Below are positions 59,301 through 64,000 of a stretch of 64,000 nucleotides of DNA, one piece after another (positions within the stretch are counted from its first letter, which is position 1; each line of letters starts with the position of its first letter). The translations under genes were made by a program, and so were the position numbers. The stretch spans positions 31,833,750-31,897,749 of the forward strand of contig CM022671.1 in the NCBI GenBank assembly GCA_012295275.1, given 5' to 3'. Below the pieces are notes generated by a model. The model was not told where the DNA came from. It was given only the letters and a program-made list of their open reading frames with translations, and searched no databases. This stretch comes from Chrysomallon squamiferum. Lineage: Eukaryota > Mollusca > Gastropoda > Neomphalida > Peltospiridae.

Positions 59301-62300
59301 GTCTGTGTCTTTCAAACAATCATTGTTTTTCAACGCAAGACAAACTGATGATCTGAGAATATTGCTCTCGCCATCCCTTGCTGTCCATGAAACGTGCAAA
59401 GCATCACCTTGTATATGAATAACTGTTTTTCTGTCATCATCCAGTTTTTCTTCTTCTCCGGGCATTGCTATTACAATCTGAAAGAAAGGTTTGTTCAGAA
59501 CTGTTTTTCATAATCTCAATTATTTTTAATGTTTAAACACTATTTTAAGAGAAATCTCTTTCTGAAATAATAACAATTAATATAGTCAATATTTTTAATT
59601 TCGTTTTGTCTTCACCATAAACATATTTTTCTATAACTGTTACTACATGAATTAGTTATATGAAATATTTTCATTGATAATTATTTTATATTAAATTCTT
59701 GAATGAGCAAATAATATTTCTTACATTTTTCAGCAGAGGTGGAGTAGTATCAACAATAACTCCCCTGGGATTCAACTGCAGTTGACATCAAAGCATTATT
59801 AATTGCTGTCACATGGATGAAATATCTAGCTCCATTTTGTAGAGACAGATGTGGAATCTGCAAATCTATTTTCATTGATGAATGTTTTCTTAAGTCCACT
59901 GAAGCGTACTCTTTATCCTTTGGTTTGAACTTGATCTTTGATCCTCTTTGTTCTTCAAATATTTTGTACCTGTATTCCTTGAGACTTGATTCAGAATCAG
60001 CAAATTCCCATTTGAAATTAAGAACTGAGTTTTCAGACTGATATAACACCCTGGTGACTCCATCAAAATGAACAACTCTTGGTGCTGTTTTATCAAGGAT
60101 ATAGCCATCAGTCTGTCTCACAGTTTTCAGTCCAGCACCATTTGTTGCTTCTAGTTCAATTTTAACCCTGTCTCCATGTTTGGAGGCAATAGAATGGTCA
60201 GTGAATGAAGTGTCTTGACCAACATTAAATGTTCCTCTGAGTTCCTCATTGACATAAACTCTAATCAAATAGTCTGCTATTTTGCTTTCAGGATCAAAAA
60301 ATTTGTCCCAAACAGATTTCATTGTAGTTGTCTCAGAGCTGTAGTCTAAATCCTCCATCTTGTTGTCACCATCGTGTATCCATCCAGGTACAGGTGTCGT
60401 TTTATCAACCAGTACTGTAATTATTTTAAATTCTTATACAAATATGATTTAGTATAAATACTTTTTTAACATAAATATATTTTAATACATTTTTATGTAA
60501 ATATAAGGACATTTCAAATATATTTTTATTAATATAATTTATTTTAAATATTTGCTTATTTAATTATAATACATTTAAAATACTCTTTATATAAATATAA
60601 TTTATTTTAGATAATTTTCATGTCAATATACTTTATTTGAAATATTTTTAAATAAATATTTATTTTAAATACATTTTATATTAATATATTTTAAATACTT
60701 TTTAAAAATAAATATATAGTAATAACTTTTATATAAATGTAATCTGTTTTAAATATTTTTATATAAATATAAATGTTTTAAATATTGTTTTAATAAATAT
60801 AATTTATTTTAAATAGTTTATATATAAATATATATTATTTTAAATACTTTACATATAAATATAGTTTATTTTAAGTATTTTTATTTAAATTTAATTTATT
60901 TCAAATACTTTATATATAATTATAATTTAAAAACTACTTTATATATAAATATATATTATTGAAAATATTTTTATATAATCAATTTTTATATACCTTTATA
61001 TAAATATAGATTAGCTGAAATAATTTTTATATAAACACAATATTAAATACTTTTTCATCAAAAACAAAAATGTTCAACTGTTTTCATTATAAATATAATT
61101 TTAATACTTTTTACGTAAATATATATTATTTTTAACATTTTTGTACAAATATTCATTATTTTAAATACTTATTTAATATAAATATCAATATATTTTAAAT
61201 AAATATAATTTAGTCTATATACTTTTCTGTATAAAGATATATTATTTTAAATATTTTTATCTAAATATAAATTAATTGAAATATTTTGAATACAAATATA
61301 AGTAATTTTACATACATTCTTATTTAAACACAAATTTTAAATAATTTTATATAAAAATAATTTATTTTAAATACTTTTCTAATACAATATGAATATTTAT
61401 ATAAAAATAATTTATTCTAAATACTTTTTTATATGAATATAAATTATTTAGATATTTTTATACAAATATAAATTAGTTGTAATACTTTGTATGTAGACAT
61501 AATTTATGTTTTTAAATTCATTTTATATATATATAAAAAATATTATTTTAAATATTTAATGTATAAATATAATTTATTTTAAATACTTTTTTATATAAAC
61601 AAATTATTATAATTTTCTTGACACAAAAATTATTTATTTTAAATACTTTCTATAGAAGTATAATTTATTTTAAATATTTTCAAATACTTTTTTAATATAA
61701 ACATAATTTATTTTAAAAACTCTATATAAAAATAATTTATTTTAAATATTTTCTATATAACCATAATGTACTTTATTTTATTATAAAAATATAATTTATT
61801 TTAATTTCTATTTGTTTTTTAAATAGCATATTTTAAATACTTCTTATATAAATATATTTGAAATAATTTTAATTATATAAATGTAATTTATTATGAATCC
61901 TTTTTTAATGTAAACTTTTTTTTAGACTGTTCCCATATGTGATATCCCACCAGTTTGTTGCAATCTGCAGGTTGAACAAAACCCCCACCATCCACTTCTT
62001 AATGACTCATGGTTTGCTAACCTCACACCATTGCATACATTAATACTTTTTTATATATAAAAAAAAATTGTATTTTAAATATTTTCTGTATAAATATAAT
62101 TTGTTTTAAAAACCCTTTTATATAAACATAAATTATCAGAAATATAAGTCAATCTATTTGTTACTTGTCAAGGAATACATTATAAAATTAATGTATTAAT
62201 CAACATTAACTTAGAATGTTTTTTAAATAATTAATTATCCTCTTGAATTATATTTTATATATTAAAAACTTTTAGTTTTACCTAAAACTTTTAGTTTTAC

Positions 62301-63674
62301 CTCCATCTGACACAGCTGTGACATTTTTCTGGTTCAGAGCTCTGTTGTAGACTATCACTGTAGAAAAGTATGAAGTGTTGTGCTGCAGTGTAGCTGATGA
62401 ACATGACATTTTCACATCACCAGGGAACACTGTGTATGGGACAATGTCATCAGTGTTAGGTTTTGTACCTACACCCCACTGATACCTGAAACAATAATAA
62501 AAAAATAAACATTATTAAAAAAAACCCACCCAAAAACTAGGATAGACATTTCTATTACAGTTAAATACATATAAAGATTTATTAAAAAGAATATAATTGG
62601 CAAAAAAAGAACATAATACATTTTTTATGAAGAAGTTTTTCTGAATTAATATTTATTATAGTCAAAAAAAAAAGCAATGACATTAAATTGATACCAATTT
62701 ACAAGATATAATTGGCTAATAATTTAAAAATTGATTACATTTTCCCTTTTTTCACAATAAGTAATGCAGATCTCAAGGATCTAAAGAAAATGGAAAAAGA
62801 CCTTTGCAAAACAATAGATGTAATTCCAAGATGAAAATAGATGTCTAAATTACATTAAAACTTGGTAATTTATTGTTAGCAGATGTCCAGAACTGAATAA
62901 AACAATCAACTGAAAATATATAATATATACATATGTACACTTTGTCTTCAGTAGTCCTTCTTAAACTACAATCAGCTTGCCTAATCCACATATTCATGGA
63001 CTTCAATAGATTCATAGATCCAGGACATCCACTGACAGATGAATCCAGGACACCCACAGATCTAAGACATCCACTGATCCATGGATAGCTACAGATTCAT
63101 GGATCCAGCACATCCACAGATAAATGAATGCAAGTTATCCACAGACTCATTGATCCAAGACATCCACAGATACATGGATACAAGATTTCCACAGATATCC
63201 AAAACCCATGTATACTCAGGACATTTAATACAAATAGGTATTATTTTACTTTATGAGTTCATAACATGAAACCCCATTTGCAGGTACCACTAAGAATGGC
63301 TAAAGCTCATGTTAATCATACTCAACACAGCATTCTACAGTATGGCACTATGAGAATAAATGTTAGTGTTCAGTAATATTCTGAATTTTGAAAAATATAT
63401 ATTTTCATGCTGCAGTTGGTCAAACTGGGGATGCCAAGCCTGTGGATAATGCTGTGCTGACTTTATTTCAGGGTTGTTCACATATACTTATAATACCTTT
63501 TAATGCCAGATTCAGGATCAAAGAAGTCAATCCACTGTGCACAGATCTTCTGACTGTCTGCCTGATACTTGAAATCTACCTTGAGCTCATCACCATCATA
63601 AACATGTCCTACCACTGGCGGTGTTCTGTCTATCAGTATTGGCTCATTTCCATGGGAAGCCATAACGAGATCAA
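47779..63674 (-). CDS. Gene C: membrane-anchored VD.TPP repeat / cadherin-like protein (5' end beyond the window)
   Basis: Twelve minus-strand exons with agreeing phases, about 2,570 residues. The order is about a dozen Ig/FN3-like repeats of the gene B type (for example IDRTPPVVGHVYDGDE, VVDTTPPTAGNIQIQG), a less regular stretch, then a cadherin/tandem-95-like part (HGTANVSLEGMLQYMPQQDF and VDNVNDAPTLFF). A 25-residue transmembrane helix and a cytoplasmic tail of about 95 residues follow, giving type I topology. The first visible exon has an acceptor, so the start and any PLAT/EGF part lie beyond 64000. Two frame breaks occur (59762-59765 and 57118-57125). It is probably an adhesion or receptor-like protein; the ligand is unknown. 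Confidence 0.75.
48746..49689 (-). CDS. Gene C exon: cadherin/tandem-95-like repeats and transmembrane helix
   Basis: 944 nt, phase 0 to 2. It contains HGTANVSLEGMLQYMPQQDF (the H-G...Y.P...F.G.D pattern), IIVDNVNDAPTLFFQN (the cadherin-like D.NDAP linker) and a second copy of the fold. The transmembrane helix is SAVIIAVIVVSGVIVLALIA at about 48850-48790, followed by basic stop-transfer residues. Confidence 0.85.
50217..50299 (-). CDS. Gene C exon
   Basis: 83 nt, phase 1 to 0, acceptor TATGTGCAG. It encodes AQVWRSIQEPCGMENQNILT then AESFHTE. Confidence 0.7.
50843..50985 (-). CDS. Gene C exon
   Basis: 143 nt, phase 2 to 1, acceptor TTTTTTAG and donor GTAAGT. It encodes LVSIQKPMFYLAPVPHIRLK and NLNHGSDLALVYWDN. 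Confidence 0.75.
51060..51150. repeat. GTATGTGTATCTATGTATAT microsatellite
   Basis: Repeated 28-bp unit of GTATGTGTATCTATGTATAT plus ATGTGTAT, in a gene C intron. Confidence 0.85.
51353..51497 (-). CDS. Gene C exon
   Basis: 145 nt, phase 1 to 2, donor GTGAGT. It encodes DDGRLSVGVLEKSDVQSLYG and ADPELTSEQLSRFLHD. Confidence 0.75.
51698..51820 (-). CDS. Gene C exon: acidic linker
   Basis: 123 nt, phase 1 to 1. It encodes LLMTGKTHLTVNTRGELKEN and an acidic Ser-rich end (KPELELDFE). Confidence 0.75.
52305..52950. repeat. ~33-bp minisatellite split by a Tigger insertion
   Basis: Copies of AACTAAATATGTAGAACCAA followed by ATTCTGATAATAA occupy 52305-52510 and resume at 52848. The element at 52512-52840 sits between the halves. 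Confidence 0.85.
52512..52840 (+). mobile_element. Tigger-like element (family 3), truncated
   Basis: Left end CAGTGGAACCCCAGGTCATG with TA flank. It encodes FKMKFDNFVREEGYIPEQVQ, matching the Tigger stretch before the DDE domain (F...I.EEGY.PEQ.YN.DET). The right end is lost or diverged. Confidence 0.7.
52958..53257 (-). CDS. Gene C exon
   Basis: 300 nt, phase 1 to 1. It encodes EWKIGSSSEAHDIFPLVRIG and LEPGRCVYQSLYAMSRSHLY, a repeat core and end. Confidence 0.8.
53297..53326. repeat. (TG)n microsatellite
   Basis: About fifteen TG units next to a gene C exon acceptor. Confidence 0.95.
53400..54370. repeat. ~34-bp minisatellite split by a Tigger insertion
   Basis: Units of TTTTACTAAATATAAATTTT plus ACAAAATGAAATA at 53400-53514 and again at 54267-54370, interrupted by the family 2 element. 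Confidence 0.8.
53515..54264 (-). mobile_element. Tigger-like element (family 2), longest copy
   Basis: TIR pair CAGTGATACTGTGACTTCCA and the complement of CAGTGGTACCTTGACTTATG. Antisense psq remnant (MMSIELKHDIIEKHEQGV then a frame shift and STICTILKQKELIKA). 750 bp, no DDE domain, no single open frame. Confidence 0.85.
54456..57696 (-). CDS. Gene C largest exon: repeats, 2-base frame break
   Basis: 3,241 nt, phase 2 to 1 once two bases are removed. It has at least four repeats (QPPNPGFVNDG, VVDTTPPTAGNI, LDKSPPSSGLVHSGSD, VDTSPPNIEY). The break is at an (AG)4 run, 57118-57125, where VILS should continue ANWNGFGYDSS. It ends DNNSIVGAEYY, like exons 10 and 19 of gene B. Confidence 0.85.
57735..57870. 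repeat. (ACAT)n and (GATA)n microsatellite
   Basis: CACACATACATAC then GATAGATA tetranucleotides between two gene C exons. Confidence 0.95.
58039..59477 (-). CDS. Gene C exon: repeats
   Basis: 1,439 nt, phase 0 to 2, fully open. It contains FSGFESEACGISGFEWAIGT, SSSDGITVDSVPPAIS, ATDKAGNIAEKTSN and IDKTPPENGN. Confidence 0.85.
59725..60414 (-). CDS. Gene C exon: two repeats, one-base frame break
   Basis: 690 nt, phase 1 to 0 after removing one base. It contains VDKTTPVPGWIHDGDN, DKFFDPESKIADYLIRVYV and FADSESSLKEYRYKIFEE. An extra base in the GGGG run (59762-59765 on the plus strand) turns ESQG-VIVDTTPP into a stop after SYC. Confidence 0.8.
60420..62110. repeat. AT-only minisatellite array, ~30-35-bp unit, ~1.6 kb
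   Basis: About 50 diverged copies of TTTATATAAATATAATTTAT followed by TTTAAATACT, filling a gene C intron. It is broken once at 61924-62036 by unrelated, much less AT-rich sequence. Confidence 0.9.
62301..62485 (-). CDS. Gene C exon with duplicated donor
   Basis: 185 nt, phase 2 to 1. It encodes YQWGVGTKPNTDDIVPYTVF and VIVYNRALNQKNVTAVSDG. Its donor (GGAG|GTAAAAC) is followed by a second copy 19 bp further on. Confidence 0.8.
62984..63205. repeat. ~28-30-bp minisatellite
   Basis: About eight copies built from GACATCCACAGAT and TCATGGATCCAG in a gene C intron; ORFs on both strands (IRFMDP-like) are artefacts of the repeat. Confidence 0.85.
63497..63674 (-). CDS. Gene C first exon in the window
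   Basis: 178 nt, enters needing one carried base, leaves in phase 2 at AAAAG|GTATTA. It encodes LIDRTPPVVGHVYDGDELKV and WIDFFDPESGIK. The upstream exon is outside the window; 63675-64000 shows no exon. Confidence 0.8.
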
Positions 63675-64000
63675 CTAAAATTATCAAATTATCTCTCAAT
63701 TTTAAGACTACAAGTGATACAGCATGAGCTTAGTATCATTAACTGTTAATGTACATCTAGTTAAGTTTCTTACAATTTTTCTGAAATCGTTGAACTCTTT
63801 TCAATACAGCTAAATGGAGAAAATCTAAAACCTAAAAGATGTTTTAATATAATAATTATCTTCTTTTCAAAAATCTGCAGTGTAAAAAAACAACAAAATT
63901 TCATATGCACTGTGGGATTACTGACTGTGAAAGGAAAGAATTATAAAATGTACTTTTAAGAACTAATATCTACTTTTAGTATTCATACAGAAAACCAGAT

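Noticed and set aside
63081-63269. Plus-strand ORF with HPQI/RFMDP repeats
   Set aside because: Translation of the 62984-63205 minisatellite.

Overview
The window is AT-rich eukaryotic DNA (about 70% A+T by eye) with GT-AG introns, long introns full of microsatellites and minisatellites, and many decayed DNA transposons. It holds three large multi-exon genes for extracellular or membrane proteins. It looks like an invertebrate animal, most probably a mollusc. The support is a SINE-like tail near 46.1 kb resembling one I remember from gastropod and bivalve genomes, Tc1 and Tigger/pogo elements, and the gene families present. No species can be named.

Gene A (minus strand, 21226 to about 193) starts with a signal peptide and has about 25 exons. 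It encodes a large lipid transfer protein (vitellogenin-N/MTP/apolipophorin superfamily) of about 1,360 residues. Its C-terminal part carries a domain resembling LECT2 and M23 (lysostaphin-fold) peptidases, followed by a lysine-rich tail. The exon before this domain has a TAG stop lying inside its own splice donor, so intron retention would give a shorter protein without the domain.

Gene B (plus strand, 21835 to 44162) starts 608 bp from gene A in the opposite direction. It has 21 exons and about 3,380 residues: signal peptide, a PLAT/LH2-like domain interrupted by five 8-residue Cys/Trp/Tyr-rich repeats, an EGF-like module, then many Ig/FN3-like beta-sandwich repeats. The repeat signature is VD.TPP, then W.GF.D.ESGI..Y...G, then an N.AGL end. 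No membrane segment is visible.

Gene C (minus strand, from beyond the right edge to 47779) has 12 exons in the window and about 2,570 residues. It has the same repeat type and then cadherin/tandem-95-like repeats, one transmembrane helix and a short cytoplasmic tail. B and C converge tail to tail over a 3.6 kb gap and look like diverged paralogues. Six coding indels interrupt otherwise intact frames: four in B and two in C. Several lie in homopolymers or short repeats, so they could be assembly errors or real lesions.

The rest is intron and intergenic DNA. It contains at least four Tigger/pogo-type elements in three families, one clear and one eroded Tc1 element, a foldback hAT-like element, a small hAT-like MITE, about ten minisatellites (two split by Tigger insertions) and a 290-bp tandem duplication between B and C. 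I saw no rRNA, tRNA or CRISPR.
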